Source: Desulfovibrio mangrovi (GTDB lineage: Bacteria > Desulfobacterota > Desulfovibrionia > Desulfovibrionales > Desulfovibrionaceae). Taken from it: a DNA stretch of 64,000 nucleotides. Below, piece by piece: positions 43,379 through 54,166 of this stretch (positions are counted from its first letter, which is position 1; each line of letters begins with the position of its first letter). Location of the stretch: positions 1,736,001-1,800,000 of the forward strand of contig NZ_CP104208.1 in assembly GCF_026230175.1 (NCBI RefSeq). Direction: 5' to 3'. A program made the translations under genes and the position numbers. The notes beneath the pieces were generated by a model. That model searched no databases. It was not told the DNA's origin and was given only the letters and a program-made list of their open reading frames with translations.

Positions 43379-46300
43379 TTAGTGCGCTGCGGACTCTTCC
43401 TGTCGTTCCGGCTCACCGGAAGCAAGCCGCTCGCGTTCTTCAGCACGTGCCTTGCCACTCGCAAGCAGCGAAACACCTCTGAAGAAAGCGGGAATGAAGA
43501 ACGTGGCGATAAAGGTTGCCGCCAGCATACCGCCGATAACGCTGGTACCGATGGAGTGTCGGCTGTTTGCGCCTGCGCCGGTGCTTATAGCCAGCGGCAC
43601 AACGCCAAGCACGAAGGCCAGCGAGGTCATGATGATGGGACGGAAGCGCAGACGCGCCGCCTCTGCCGCAGCAGCCATGTAACTCATGCCTTCGCGGTGC
43701 AGTTGCACGGCAAATTCCACGATGAGAATGGCGTTCTTGGAGGCAAGGCCTATCAGCGTCACCAGCGCAATCTGGAAGTACACGTCGTTGGAAAGCCCCC
43801 GTAACCAGCTGGCCAGAATGGCCCCGAAGAGCGCAAACGGCACCACCAGAATGACCGAGAGAGGCAGGCTCCAACTTTCATACTGCGCGGCAAGGATCAG
43901 GAACACCATGAGCAGGCCGAGCACGAACACGAGAGAAGAAGAGCCGCCCGTGGCGCGTTCCTGATATGCCGAACCGGTCCATGCCAACGTGTAGTCTTCG
44001 GACAGGTTTTCACGAACCAGTTCTTCCATGGCTGCCAGCGCCTGACCGGAGCTGTATCCGGGGGCGGGACCGCCAACCAGCTTAGCCGCGGGGAACACGT
44101 TGAAGCGCTCCACCACTTCGGGACCGGTGGTCTGTTCCACCTTCACCAAAGCCAGCAGCGGCACCATGTCGCCATTATCGGAACGGACAAACACCTTGCC
44201 CAGATCTTCCGGCCTGCTGCGATAATCCGATTCGGACTGAAGCTGCACGCGGAAGGTACGGCCAAGCTTGTTGAAGTCGTTGACGTAGAAGGAACCGAAG
44301 GTGGCCTGCATGGTCTGGAACACCCGGCTGACCGGCACTCCCATGGCTTTGGCCTTTTCACGGTCCAACTGGATGTTCAACTGGGGAGAACGCACACTGA
44401 ACGTTGTGTTGATCTGCCCCAGCTCCGGGCGCTTGGAAGCCGCCGCCACCAGTTTTGCAGTCTGGTCCGCAAGGTCGGTAAGGCTGCCGCCGCCACGGCT
44501 CTGCAAATAACCTTCAAAACCGCCGGTGTTACTCATGCCGGATATGGGGGGCATGTTGAAGGCAAGGATAAACCCATCCAGCACGCCGAATCCACGCTTG
44601 AACACCTGTCCCACCAGATCGAAGGAGGATTGCCCCTCACCCTTGCGCTCAGCCCAGGGCTTCAGCGTAATGAAGCTGGTACCAGCGTTGGTCTTGTTGG
44701 TACCGGAGATAAGGTCAAGACCCGTCAGAGAGATGGTGTCCTGCACTTCGGGAATGGAAGAGGTGATGCCGTCCAGTTTGTCCATGGTCGCCTGTGTACG
44801 GGAAAGGGAAGCCCCGTCCGGCAGCATGGCCATGGCGATGAGATTGCCCTTGTCCTCGTTGGGCACCAACTGCCCGGGCACGATCTGGAACAGGGACCAC
44901 GTAGCCGCAATGAGTCCGCCGAACAGCACCAGCGCCAGAGCGCCGCGACGCAGCAGCAGACGCACGCCGCTGGTGTAACCGTCGGTCAGTCTGTCAAAGA
45001 AGCGGTTGAATGCCTGCAGCGGAGCGATGACCGTGGGATGCCCCGGCTTGAGCAGCAGAGCGCACAGCGCAGGCGTGAGCGTCAGAGCCACCAGACCGGA
45101 AATGATAACGGAAACCGCAATGGTGACCGCGAACTGCTTGTACATTTCACCGGCCAGACCGCCCATGAAGGCAACGGGAATGAACACGGAGCAGAGCACA
45201 AGCACAATGGCCACAACCGCGCCGGACACTTCGCCCATGGCCTTGATGGTGGCCTCGCGCGGCGGCAGGTGCTCAGTTGTCATAATACGTTCCACGTTCT
45301 CGATAACCACGATGGCGTCGTCAACAACGATACCGATGGCAAGCACGAGGCCGAAGAGCGTGAGCGTATTGATGGAAAACCCGAGCAGGTACATGCCCGC
45401 AAAGGTACCGATGACCGAAACGGGGACGGCGAGACAGGGAATGACCGTGGCGCGCCAGTTTTGCAGGAAGAGGTAGATGATGGCGAAAACGAGGATGAAG
45501 GCCTCGAACAGGGTGTGCACCACTTCCTCTACGGAAATACGCACGAACGTCGTGGTATCGTAGGGAATGGCGTACCCTATGCCATCCGGGAAACGGTTGG
45601 CCAGCTCCTGCATCTTGCCGGTAACAAGGTCGCCCACTTCAAGGGCGTTGGCTCCGGGAGACAGATAAATGCCCAGCGCCACGGCCGGACGACCGGACAT
45701 CTTGGCGCGCAGCGAATAGCTGTTCGCCCCCAGTTCCAGCCGTGCAACATCCTTGAGGCGCAGAATGGTGCCGTCCTGATTGGCGCGCAGGATGATGTTC
45801 CCGAACTGTTCAGTATCGGTCATGCGGCCCTGCGTGGTCACGGTGTAGCTCAGCTCCACGGGAGAGGAAAGCGGGTCGCGTCCGATGGCACCCGCCGCGA
45901 ACTGGGCGTTCTGCTCCTGAATGGCCGAGGCGATGTCAGCAGGCGTCAGCCCCAGCTGGGCAAGCCGGTCCGGCTTGAGCCACACGCGCATGGCGTAGTC
46001 CTGCGCGCCGAACACCATGGCGTCACCCACGCCGGGCAAGCGCTTCAGTTCGTCCAGAACGTTCACCAGCGCGTAGTTGCTCATGAAGATGGTGTCATAA
46101 CGACCATCTTCAGAAGAGAGCATGATAACCTGCAGCAAACTTGAAGACTTCTTGCTCACCGTCACGCCGAGAGTGCGGACTTCCGCAGGCAGAGACGCAA
46201 GCGCCGCCTGCACGCGGTTGTTCACGTTGATGGTGTTCTGGTCGGGGTCGGAACCGACCGCAAAGGTCACGGTCAGGGTCAGGGTGCCGTCGCCGGAGTT

Positions 46301-46546
46301 GACCGAGCGCATGTACAGCATGTCTTCCACGCCGTTGATCTTCTGCTCGAGCGGCGCGGCAACGGTCTGCGCGATGACCTCTGCGCTGGCACCGGGATAG
46401 GAAGCCGTGACGCTTACTTCAGGCGGCACGATTTCCGGAAACTCCGCCACAGGCAGGACGCGCATGGACAGAGCGCCCGCCAGCACGATGACCAGCGAGA
46501 CCACCGTGGCGAAGATGGGACGGGTTATGAAAAAACGGGAGAACAT
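43379..46546 (-). CDS. RND-type multidrug efflux pump, AcrB/MexB-like
   Basis: 1055-residue inner-membrane proton-driven pump of the HAE1 class, typical length. The first membrane segment ([16 protein letters not shown]), the large periplasmic loops and the proton-relay Asp pair in TM4 ([16 protein letters not shown]) are seen. The C-terminal half has the matching [14 protein letters not shown]. It overlaps the adaptor gene by one base (stop/start), so the two are coupled. No outer-membrane TolC-type gene is in the window, so a genome-encoded channel is needed. Substrates cannot be predicted. Confidence 0.93.
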   Translation of the reverse strand: MFSRFFITRPIFATVVSLVIVLAGALSMRVLPVAEFPEIVPPEVSVTASYPGASAEVIAQTVAAPLEQKINGVEDMLYMRSVNSGDGTLTLTVTFAVGSDPDQNTINVNNRVQAALASLPAEVRTLGVTVSKKSSSLLQVIMLSSEDGRYDTIFMSNYALVNVLDELKRLPGVGDAMVFGAQDYAMRVWLKPDRLAQLGLTPADIASAIQEQNAQFAAGAIGRDPLSSPVELSYTVTTQGRMTDTEQFGNIILRANQDGTILRLKDVARLELGANSYSLRAKMSGRPAVALGIYLSPGANALEVGDLVTGKMQELANRFPDGIGYAIPYDTTTFVRISVEEVVHTLFEAFILVFAIIYLFLQNWRATVIPCLAVPVSVIGTFAGMYLLGFSINTLTLFGLVLAIGIVVDDAIVVIENVERIMTTEHLPPREATIKAMGEVSGAVVAIVLVLCSVFIPVAFMGGLAGEMYKQFAVTIAVSVIISGLVALTLTPALCALLLKPGHPTVIAPLQAFNRFFDRLTDGYTSGVRLLLRRGALALVLFGGLIAATWSLFQIVPGQLVPNEDKGNLIAMAMLPDGASLSRTQATMDKLDGITSSIPEVQDTISLTGLDLISGTNKTNAGTSFITLKPWAERKGEGQSSFDLVGQVFKRGFGVLDGFILAFNMPPISGMSNTGGFEGYLQSRGGGSLTDLADQTAKLVAAASKRPELGQINTTFSVRSPQLNIQLDREKAKAMGVPVSRVFQTMQATFGSFYVNDFNKLGRTFRVQLQSESDYRSRPEDLGKVFVRSDNGDMVPLLALVKVEQTTGPEVVERFNVFPAAKLVGGPAPGYSSGQALAAMEELVRENLSEDYTLAWTGSAYQERATGGSSSLVFVLGLLMVFLILAAQYESWSLPLSVILVVPFALFGAILASWLRGLSNDVYFQIALVTLIGLASKNAILIVEFAVQLHREGMSYMAAAAEAARLRFRPIIMTSLAFVLGVVPLAISTGAGANSRHSIGTSVIGGMLAATFIATFFIPAFFRGVSLLASGKARAEERERLASGEPERQEESAAH

Positions 46547-47772
46547 CAGTTGGCTCTCCCCTCTTCTGCATGAGCGGCATTGCCGGATTCGGCAACGGCA
46601 GCGGGAGCCGCATTCTGTGCCACGGGCTTACCGTCGGCCCCCAGCACCATAACGGCTCCGCCGGGGCGCACCTTCATGATGCCATCTACAACAATACGTT
46701 CTCCGGCCTCAAGGCCGCCTTCCACAACAATGCCCTTCTCAAGGGTCTGCCCAAGCTTCACAGGACGGATGGTCGCCACGTTCTTGTCGTCCAGTACATA
46801 GACCATGGGGCCTTTCTGGCTGAACAGAACCGCACGCTCGGGAATGACAAGAGCATCCTTGTAGTAAGCGCCTTCAAGACGCACGCGCACGAATTCGCCC
46901 GGCAGAACAAGGGCGTCGGGATTCACGATCTCGGCACGGGCGCGGATGGAACCCGTCTGGGGGTCCACGTAACGATCCTCGAAGGTCATCTTGCCGGTCT
47001 CTTCATACACGCTGCCGTCGGCCAGCTTCAGCCGAACGTTATAGCCATTCGCGGGAATGACCACCCTGCCCTCGTTCACCATACGGCGCAGGAGCATGGA
47101 CTCCGTGCCGGGAATGGCGAAATTCACATAGAGGGGATCAAGCTGGGTAATGGTGGTCAGCAGGCTGCCAGCCGAGTCGGTGGTAATCAGGCTGCCTTCC
47201 GAACGGGTCTCCTGGCTGGTGATGCCGGAGATGGGGGCGCGCACCTGCGTATACCCCAGATTCAGCTGATCCGCCTGCAGCTTTGCTTCGGCTGCAGCAA
47301 CTTCCGCCTTTCCGGAGTCGTACGCGGCAAGCGCATCGTCGCGTTCCTTGGCGCTGACAACACCACGGGCGTACAGGTCAGCCACACGCTTGTATTCAAG
47401 ACGAGCCTGTTCAAGCTTGGCGCGCAGACTGGCAAGCTCGCCGCCAGCCTGAGCCGAGGTGGCACGATACTTTTCGGGGTCCAGCAAAAAAAGGACATCC
47501 CCCTCGCGCACATAGGAACCTTCGCGATAGGTACGCTTGAGCAGCAACCCCTGCACGCGGGCGCGAACCTCTACGGAACGGGCGCCTTCCGTCTGCCCGA
47601 CGTATTCATAATCAATCGGAACATCCATGCGCTCCATGACCACAGCCTGCACCGGTGCGGGCGGCATACCATGGGCAGCCTGCGCGGCGTCCTTATCCTC
47701 ACTGCACCCGGCAAGGACAAACAGCACGGCGGCAACGCACATCATCCGGAACGCTTGCGAAATCACATTCAT
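46546..47772 (-). CDS. RND efflux periplasmic adaptor, AcrA/MexA-like lipoprotein
   Basis: 408 residues. A lipobox ([11 protein letters not shown]) follows the signal segment, so it is lipid-anchored. The lipoyl/biotinyl-like and hairpin coiled-coil regions are in the first half (GEL and [21 protein letters not shown]) and the beta-barrel part follows. GAGG lies 6 bases before the ATG. It bridges the pump to an outer-membrane channel. First gene of the minus-strand efflux operon. Confidence 0.92.
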   Translation of the reverse strand: MNVISQAFRMMCVAAVLFVLAGCSEDKDAAQAAHGMPPAPVQAVVMERMDVPIDYEYVGQTEGARSVEVRARVQGLLLKRTYREGSYVREGDVLFLLDPEKYRATSAQAGGELASLRAKLEQARLEYKRVADLYARGVVSAKERDDALAAYDSGKAEVAAAEAKLQADQLNLGYTQVRAPISGITSQETRSEGSLITTDSAGSLLTTITQLDPLYVNFAIPGTESMLLRRMVNEGRVVIPANGYNVRLKLADGSVYEETGKMTFEDRYVDPQTGSIRARAEIVNPDALVLPGEFVRVRLEGAYYKDALVIPERAVLFSQKGPMVYVLDDKNVATIRPVKLGQTLEKGIVVEGGLEAGERIVVDGIMKVRPGGAVMVLGADGKPVAQNAAPAAVAESGNAAHAEEGRAN

Positions 47773-47813
47773 ATGAACCTCGTAACTAATGGGATCGAAA
47801 CTATGTCTGAGAC

Positions 47814-47835
47814 AATTGTTAGCCTGCTAATTATT
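47814..47835. promoter_or_regulatory. Candidate MarR operator upstream of the efflux operon
   Basis: AATTGTTAGC-CT-GCTAATTATT is a 22-bp near-palindrome with 8 of 10 arm positions matching. It begins 42 bp upstream of the adaptor start codon, where the MarR protein encoded in the same operon could repress. Confidence 0.5.
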
Positions 47836-48070
47836 GCTCGAGACACATGCATTACCGCCGCCCTAAAGTCAAGTGATCAAACAATCATTTTACAACTCTT
47901 CACAGCTTCACAGTTCAGCCTTGTGTCAAACCCGAACGAAGATATTAAGACCTTCGAATATAATCCTGAAATCAATGGCAATATGCGTATAAATAGTGTC
48001 ATTCAAACAGGAAGGTGAACTTTTTTGTATCGCTCCATCCAATGGGCTATTGGTGCATTAATAGAAAAAT

Positions 48071-48109
48071 CCCGTCCAACGGATCAGCGGTGCTGCCGAT
48101 CCGGACGGG
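48071..48109. repeat. Hairpin in the leader of the formate dehydrogenase operon
   Basis: CCCGTCC pairs with GGACGGG, and after a bulged AAC, GGATC pairs with GATCC. The loop is 12 bases. On the plus strand it sits just before the small ORF's ribosome binding site; on the minus strand a T-run follows, so it could end antisense transcription. Confidence 0.55.
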
Positions 48110-48123
48110 AAAACAGAGGAACT

Positions 48124-48363
48124 ATGGAAACAGTTTTACGTCCCGCAACCGGAGAGGCTTCCGGCCTCCCCTTTACCGGACTCGGACACGACCTTGCCCC
48201 CGTTGCCGCACACGCTGCTCTTCTCGAGTGGGTACCGGCACCGCGCAAGGCCGTGCTGCTTCAGGACCCTTCGGGCTTGCACCCGACGCGTCCTGAGACG
48301 TTGCCCGCAGTTGCCGGATTCGGGCTTCTCGTGGCGCTGGGCCGCGAGATTCGGGGACGCTAG
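48124..48363 (+). CDS. Small hypothetical protein upstream of formate dehydrogenase
   Basis: 79 residues, not recognised. METVLRPATGEASGLPFTG starts 5 bases after AGAGGA, so translation is likely. No Cys, no membrane segment and no signal peptide are seen; a Leu/Pro/Ala-rich composition. The stop is 34 bases before fdhA. Position suggests a role in formate dehydrogenase regulation or assembly, but this is only by neighbourhood. Confidence 0.5.
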   Translation: METVLRPATGEASGLPFTGLGHDLAPVAAHAALLEWVPAPRKAVLLQDPSGLHPTRPETLPAVAGFGLLVALGREIRGR

Positions 48364-48396
48364 GAACGCAACACCCAAGGAATCGAAGGAGGCAGA

Positions 48397-51300
48397 ATGT
48401 CAGTCTCACGCAGACAATTCCTCAAGCTCACGGCCGGAGCGGCCACCGCCAGCGCGTTTGGCGGACTCGGCTTGAGTCTCTCCCCCACCGTGGCACAGGC
48501 GCAGTTGCTGAAGCTGCACTGGGCCAAACAGACCACCTCCGTGTGCTGTTACTGTGCCGTCGGCTGCGGCCTTATCGTGCACACCGCCAAAGACGGACAG
48601 GGCCGGGCCATCAACGTTGAAGGCGATCCGGACCATCCGATCAACGAAGGCGCTCTCTGTGCCAAGGGCGCATCCATCTGGCAGCTCGCAGAAAACGACC
48701 GCCGTCCCGCAACCCCCATGTATCGCGCTCCCTACAGCAATGAATGGAAGCCCGTATCGTGGGAATGGGCCTACGAACAGATCGCAAAGCGCGTAAAGCA
48801 GACCCGCGACGAATCTTTCCAACTGAAAAACGAGAAGGGTGAAGCAGTCAACCGCACCGAGGCAATCGCCTCCGTCGGCTCCGCCGCAATGGATAACGAG
48901 GAATGCTGGATTTACCAGAGCTTCCTCAGATCACTCGGCCTGGTGTTCATAGAACATCAGGCGCGGATTTGACACAGCGCAACTGTAGCGGCTCTGGCAG
49001 AGTCGTTCGGACGCGGTGCGATGACCAACCACTGGATCGACCTCAAGAACAGTGATTGCATTCTGATAATGGGCAGCAACGCTGCCGAAAACCACCCCAT
49101 TTCCTTCAAATGGGTGCTGAAGGCCAAGGACAAGGGCGCAACCCTTATCCATGTGGACCCCCGCTTCACGCGTACTTCGGCCAAGTGCGACATGTACGCC
49201 CCCATCCGCTCCGGTGCGGACATTCCGTTCCTCGGCGGCATGATCAAGTACATTCTCGACAACGAGATGTACTTCAAGGACTACATCGTCAACTACACCA
49301 ACGCCGGCTTCATCGTCGGCAAGGACTACAAGTTCAAGAACGGTCTGTTCTCCGGATTCGACCCCAAGAAGGGCTCCTACGACAAGACGAAATGGAACTT
49401 CGAACTGGATGAGAACGGCGTACCCAAGCGTGACGTCACACTGAAGAATCCGCGTTGCGTCTTCAACCTGATGAAGGAGCACTACAAGCGTTACACGGTG
49501 GACAAGGTTTCCTCCATCACCGGTACGCCCAAGGAAGACATCCTGAAGGTCTACAAGGCATTCGCCGCCACGGGCAAGAAGGACAAGTCCGGTACCATCA
49601 TGTATGCCATGGGCTGGACCCAGCATACCGTGGGCGTGCAGAACATCCGCGCCATGTCTATGATCCAGCTTCTGCTTGGCAACATCGGCGTGGCGGGCGG
49701 CGGCGTGAACGCACTGCGCGGCGAATCCAACGTGCAGGGTTCCACCGACCAGTGTCTGCTCGTGCACATCATCCCCGGCTACATGGCCACCCCCAGTTCC
49801 AAGTGGCCCACCCTTGTGGAATACAACAAGGGCAACACCCCGGCTTCCAAAGATCCCATGTCCGCAAACTGGTGGGGCAACAAGCCCAAGTACATCGCCA
49901 GCCTTCTCAAGGCCATGTACCCCGGCGCCACACTTGAAGACGGCTACAACTGGATGCCCAAGCTGGACGGCCACAAGCCCATGACCAACTACTACTGGCT
50001 GTCGCTCTTCGACAAGATGTCCCACGGCCAGTTCAAGGGCTTCTTCGCATGGGGGCAGAACCCCGCCTGCGGTGGCGCCAACGCCAACAAGACTCGCGAA
50101 GCCATGGGCAAGCTGGACTGGATGGTGAACGTAAACATCTTCGACAACGAAACCGCTTCGTTCTGGAAGGGTCCCAACATGGAACCCGGCAAGATCAAGA
50201 CGGAAGTATTCTTCCTGCCCTGCGCGGTTTCCATTGAAAAAGAAGGTTCCGTCACCAACTCGGGCCGCTGGATGCAATGGCGTTACGCAGGTCCCAAGCC
50301 CTTTGCCGCAACCAAGCCCGACGGCGACATCATCCTTGAGCTGATGGAAAAGATCCGTGAACTCTACCGCATGGAAGGCGGCACTTTCCCCTTCCCCATC
50401 ACCGGCCTGAACACCGGCGACTGGCAGAACGACCACGGTCATTTCGATCCGCACAAGGTAGCCAAGCTCATCAACGGCTACTTCCTGAAGGACAAAGAAA
50501 TCAAGGGCAAGCTCTACAAGAAGGGCGAGCAGGTTCCCAGCTTCGCCTTCCTGCAGGACGACGGCTCCACCTGTTCCGGCAACTGGCTCTACTGCGGTTC
50601 CTACACGGAAAAGGGCAACATGGCCGCCCGCCGCGACAAGACGCAGACCGCCGAACAGGAAAAGGTTGGCCTCTATCCCAACTGGGCATGGTGCTGGCCG
50701 GTAAACCGCCGCATTCTGTACAACAGAGCCTCTGTTGACCCCAAGGGCGTACCCTACGCACCAGAAAAGGCCGTCATCAGCTGGAAGGACGGCAAGTGGA
50801 TAGGCGACGTGCCGGACGGCGGCTGGGACCCGGGCACCAAGCATCCCTTCATCATGCAGAAGCATGGCTACGGCCAGATATTCGGCCCCGGCCGTCAGGA
50901 AGGCCCCTTCCCCGAGCACTACGAGCCGCTTGAGTGCCCCGTGCTGGAGAACCCCTTCTCACCGCAGCTGCATAACCCCACCGCGTTCAAGGTCGCAGGT
51001 GAAGACCGCGCAGTATGTGACCCGCGCTTCCCGTTCGTCGGCACCACCTACCGCGTGACCGAACACTGGCAGACCGGTCTCATGACCCGCTTCCAAGACT
51101 GGCTCATTGAAGCGGAACCCCAGCTCTTCTGTGAAATCAGCGAAGAACTGGCCGCCCTGCGCGGCATTGAAAACGGCGAGCACGTCAAGGTCTCCAGCCT
51201 GCGCGGCGAGCTCGACTGCGTAGCCATCGTGACCAAGCGTATCAGACCCTTCAAGGTGCTTGGCAACGAAATACACATGGTCGGTCTGCCCTGGCATTAC

Positions 51301-51429
51301 GGCTGGGTAACCCCCAAGAACGGCGGAGATTCCGCCAACCTCCTCACTCCCTCCGTGGGCGACCCGAACACCGGTATTCCGGAGACCAAGGCGTTCATGG
51401 TTGACGTGAGAAAAAAGCAGGGAGCGTAA
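48397..51429 (+). CDS. fdhA: Periplasmic formate dehydrogenase catalytic subunit, selenocysteine-containing
   Basis: 1010 codons including one in-frame TGA (48970-48972, residue 192), read as selenocysteine. The sequence around it (EHQARI-U-HSATVAAL) is the classic FDH site where Cys or Sec ligates Mo/W. Residues 4-10 SRRQFLK are a Tat signal. The [4Fe-4S] ligands are Cys50, Cys53, Cys57 and Cys88. AAGGAGG precedes the ATG by 5 bases. The enzyme oxidises formate (or reduces CO2) in the periplasm and passes electrons to FdhB and then cytochromes. Annotation as two genes or a pseudogene would be wrong. Confidence 0.95.
48970..49020 (+). promoter_or_regulatory. Selenocysteine codon and candidate SECIS region in fdhA
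   Basis: The TGA is followed by a short potential hairpin: CTGT and GGCAG-like arms around AGCGGCTCTG about 15-30 bases downstream, with a GGCU-containing apical loop like bacterial SECIS elements recognised by SelB. The exact fold was judged by eye only. The conserved protein context on both sides makes Sec reading near certain. Confidence 0.6.
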
Positions 51430-51432
51430 GCC

Positions 51433-52149
51433 ATGGCTAAGAAGTTCTTCATCGACCTTACCCGTTGCACGGCATGCCGAGGCTGTCAGATTGCCTGCAA
51501 GCAGTGGCACAAGCTCCCCGCAGAGGAAACCATCAACTGGGGCTCGCACCAGAACCCCCGCGACCTCTCGTTCATCACCTACAAGCTGGTGCGCTTCACG
51601 GAGATCATGAAAGACGGCAAGGTGGACTGGCTGTTCTTCCCCGAGCAGTGCCGCCACTGTACCGAACCGCCCTGCAAGGGGCAGGCGGATCTGGATGACG
51701 AACGCGCAGTGCTCAAGGATGAACTGACCGGCGCCATCATCTTCACCGAGTACACCAAGCTGGTAGACGGTCAGGGCGTACGCGAAGCCTGCCCGTATGA
51801 CATTCCGCGCCTTGATCCCGAGTCCAAGATGCTCTCCAAGTGCGACATGTGTCTGGACAGAGTGCACAACGGCATGAAGCCCGCGTGTGTCCTTTCCTGC
51901 CCCACGGGAACCATGAGCTTCGGAGAAGAGGATGAGATGATGGCTCTGGCAGAAGAGCGCCTTGCCATTGTCAAGAAGCGGTATCCCAAGGCCGTTCTGG
52001 GCGATCCCCACGACGTGCGCGTTGTATACCTCTTCCAGGAGGATCCTGCGGAGTACTTTGAGAAGGCCGTTGCCGATGCTAGCCCGCAGCTCATGAACCG
52101 CAAGCAGATGTTTGCACGCATCATGGGCAGGCAGAACCGTAAGGCGTAA
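51433..52149 (+). CDS. fdhB: Formate dehydrogenase iron-sulfur subunit
   Basis: 238-residue ferredoxin-like subunit. The Cys groups CTACRGCQIAC, CRHCTEPPC, a single CPYD and CDMCLDRVHNGMKPACVLSC give 12 Cys, enough for three [4Fe-4S] clusters. There is no signal peptide, so it is likely exported folded with FdhA through Tat. No cytochrome b or c3 gene follows, so the pair fits the two-subunit FdhAB type in which soluble cytochrome c3 is the electron acceptor. Confidence 0.93.
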   Translation: MAKKFFIDLTRCTACRGCQIACKQWHKLPAEETINWGSHQNPRDLSFITYKLVRFTEIMKDGKVDWLFFPEQCRHCTEPPCKGQADLDDERAVLKDELTGAIIFTEYTKLVDGQGVREACPYDIPRLDPESKMLSKCDMCLDRVHNGMKPACVLSCPTGTMSFGEEDEMMALAEERLAIVKKRYPKAVLGDPHDVRVVYLFQEDPAEYFEKAVADASPQLMNRKQMFARIMGRQNRKA

Positions 52150-52512
52150 CTGCCATACGGTGACCACAACCTGAAACTCTCCGGCGGGCTTCTTCTCTCA
52201 ACGGAGGAAGTCCGCCGGACTTGTTTTGCTGCCCTCCCGTTTCCCGCACAGGGCAGCACCGCACGGCGCACAGACCTGCCGGTTGTGCACCGAGAATGAA
52301 ATGTATTGTTCGTGCTGTTACACCCGACAGCACTGCACCTCCGATTCTCTCGGAGACTCATCCCTGCCGCCTGCGTTTCACCCGACGCAGGCGGTTTGGG
52401 TTGAATGAGCACCCTGTAATTTGATTATTATTCGCCAACTGATCTTGATCGGCAAAGCATATCTGGTAGTCTTACTATATGGTTTTCTGTCACACCTCTG
52501 CGGGAGAGTCGC
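52150..52512. other. Intergenic region after fdhB
   Basis: About 360 bp with three hairpins. The first (52180-52219: TCCGGCGG with CCGCCGGA, tip TTC/GAA, then CTTGTTTTGC) is a plausible fdh terminator. The second is CTCCGA-TTCT-TCGGAG-like at 52338-52355. The third is CGCCTGCGT with ACGCAGGCG at 52368-52393. No tRNA or ORF is supported. Confidence 0.5.
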
Positions 52513-53994
52513 ATGACCAGAAGAACACATAACAAACGAGGATTAACGCAAAACTTTTATATAGTAAAAGGACTTGCGACAGAAGAAGCGCAGCAGGCAG
52601 AACAATTGCGTGCTCCCAAATCCAAAAACCTTTACATAGTGAAAACCGATGAGGAAACAATCCATAAATATGCCGATACGATATACGACTTCGTAGACAA
52701 CACCGGAATTTTCCTCCTCATAACCACCGACCGTAATTTTTACACCACGTTTAAAGCCGCCCTATCTTATGATCTAGGCCTTGAACCGGAATTCATACGG
52801 CTGATTCACGACATAAAACGCGGAGCGGAGCTAGTACACCTCTGCGCCAGCCGCGGACTTACCCCCATGATATTTCTCCAGCGCACTATAGACTGCGAAT
52901 TAACTCTGTCATTTCTGCAGTTCATGAAGGCTACCTTTCCTAAGTTTCCCATCATTCTGATCTCTCACGGCGTGGACAAGCATAGGCTCTACCAGTTCTA
53001 CGAAGAGGGGGTAGACAGCTGCCTTGCCATTCCTACCTGTGCCAACGAGGTAATCAAGAAAATTGCGAGCACCATAAAACCGCAGAACGAAATCCAGCTC
53101 CTGCTCAATGAGGGTAACGGAATGCTTGCCGACAGGCTGTTTGAAGACGCCATAGAAGTAGCAAACACCATCCTGTTGCAACTCCCGAACAACAGTGCGG
53201 CACACATACTCAAAGGAGACGCACTCAAGGGGCTCATGAAAAGAATTGAAGCCCTGGAGTCATACGAAAAAGCTGAAAAATGTTGCCAGAACATCATTGA
53301 ACCATGCCAACGCATTGCCACCATACACCTTGAGGACGGCAACTGGGACAATGCACTGAAGTATCTAAAAATACTAGATAAATCCGCGCCGCTTAACTAC
53401 AATAGAAAAATCAAGATTGCACAGATTTACATGGAAAACGGCACGCCGGATGCGGCCCAGTCCTATTTTGATGCGGCCATCAGAGCTGCAAAATCCGAAG
53501 CACTGAATAATGTTGGCGAAATGATCATGAATATCGCCGACATTGTACTTGATCACGACCCCATTCTCGCGGCGGCCTATTACAGGCAGAGCCTCAGAAC
53601 CATAAAGGGCACCAACAGCCCTCTGGCCATGAACACGTATAACCGGCTCGGCATATCGCTCAGAAAGCAGGGGCTTTGGAGCGAAGCGGTTGAAGCCTAC
53701 TCTGAAGCGGCACGCTTTGCCCCCAAGGATGAGAACATCCAGTACAATATGGCGCTGGCCTTTGCTGAAGGCGGAGATTTCGAATCGGCAAGCGGACGGC
53801 TTGCCAACGCCCTGAAGCTGAACCCGGAACTGTGCAAAAACAGACCGGAGACAGCCCTCGCAATGGGGCAAATATTCGCAAAAGCCAATCAGACAAAGGT
53901 TGCCCTGTTCTGTCTTGAATGCATACCTGAAGACAACGCCTTATACGGCGCAGCGGCAACACTGGCCCAGCAGCTTACCTCCGAGAGGACATAA
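52513..53994 (+). CDS. Pseudo-receiver plus TPR-repeat protein
   Basis: 493 residues. The N-terminus holds a short duplicated phrase (NFYIVKGLATEE and NLYIVKTDEET). About residues 60-190 look like a degraded response-regulator receiver domain (IFLLITTDRNFYTTF, FPIILISHGVDKHRLYQFYEEGVDSCLAIP), without the usual acidic cluster and phospho-Asp. The C-terminal 300 residues are TPR-like helices (SEAVEAYSEAARFAPKDENIQYNMALAF). GGAGAG precedes the ATG. A protein-protein interaction hub is likely; the partner is unknown. Confidence 0.65.
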   Translation: MTRRTHNKRGLTQNFYIVKGLATEEAQQAEQLRAPKSKNLYIVKTDEETIHKYADTIYDFVDNTGIFLLITTDRNFYTTFKAALSYDLGLEPEFIRLIHDIKRGAELVHLCASRGLTPMIFLQRTIDCELTLSFLQFMKATFPKFPIILISHGVDKHRLYQFYEEGVDSCLAIPTCANEVIKKIASTIKPQNEIQLLLNEGNGMLADRLFEDAIEVANTILLQLPNNSAAHILKGDALKGLMKRIEALESYEKAEKCCQNIIEPCQRIATIHLEDGNWDNALKYLKILDKSAPLNYNRKIKIAQIYMENGTPDAAQSYFDAAIRAAKSEALNNVGEMIMNIADIVLDHDPILAAAYYRQSLRTIKGTNSPLAMNTYNRLGISLRKQGLWSEAVEAYSEAARFAPKDENIQYNMALAFAEGGDFESASGRLANALKLNPELCKNRPETALAMGQIFAKANQTKVALFCLECIPEDNALYGAAATLAQQLTSERT

Positions 53995-54166
53995 GCCCTT
54001 TCTGCCAATCGGCTTCCACCCTGTTCCTCCGGGACTCCTATCGGCATTCATAGTTATCAACGTCTCTCCAATCCTGCATATCGCCTTTGTCTTCGGGCAT
54101 ATTCCGCACTTCCCTTGCAGCCCGAAACAATGCTAGTCTCCTGCGTACACCCACAGGAGAAGATAC

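Larger units (their letters stand above)
47773..48123. promoter_or_regulatory. Divergent control region between the efflux and formate dehydrogenase operons
   Basis: About 350 AT-rich bases without a gene. It holds an imperfect palindrome at 47814-47835 (efflux side), a perfect TATAAT at 47959-47964 on the plus strand without a good -35, the repeat CGAAG...CTTCG at 47937-47956 just upstream of it, and a stable hairpin at 48071-48109. The missing -35 suggests activator-dependent transcription of the formate dehydrogenase genes. Confidence 0.5.

Noticed and set aside
44630-46144. 504-codon ORF on the plus strand
   Set aside because: It lies entirely antisense to the RND pump gene, is His/Gln/Gly-rich without domains, and reflects strong third-position GC bias.
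48397-48972. fdhA interrupted by a stop codon (pseudogene or two genes)
   Set aside because: The stop is a TGA at the position where formate dehydrogenases carry Sec, the flanking residues are the conserved HQARI-U-H context, and the frame continues to a full-length enzyme.
48931-50919. 662-codon ORF on the minus strand
   Set aside because: Antisense to fdhA, with no recognisable domain and no ribosome binding site.
50959-52167. 402-codon ORF on the minus strand
   Set aside because: Antisense to the end of fdhA and all of fdhB, so a shadow of those genes.
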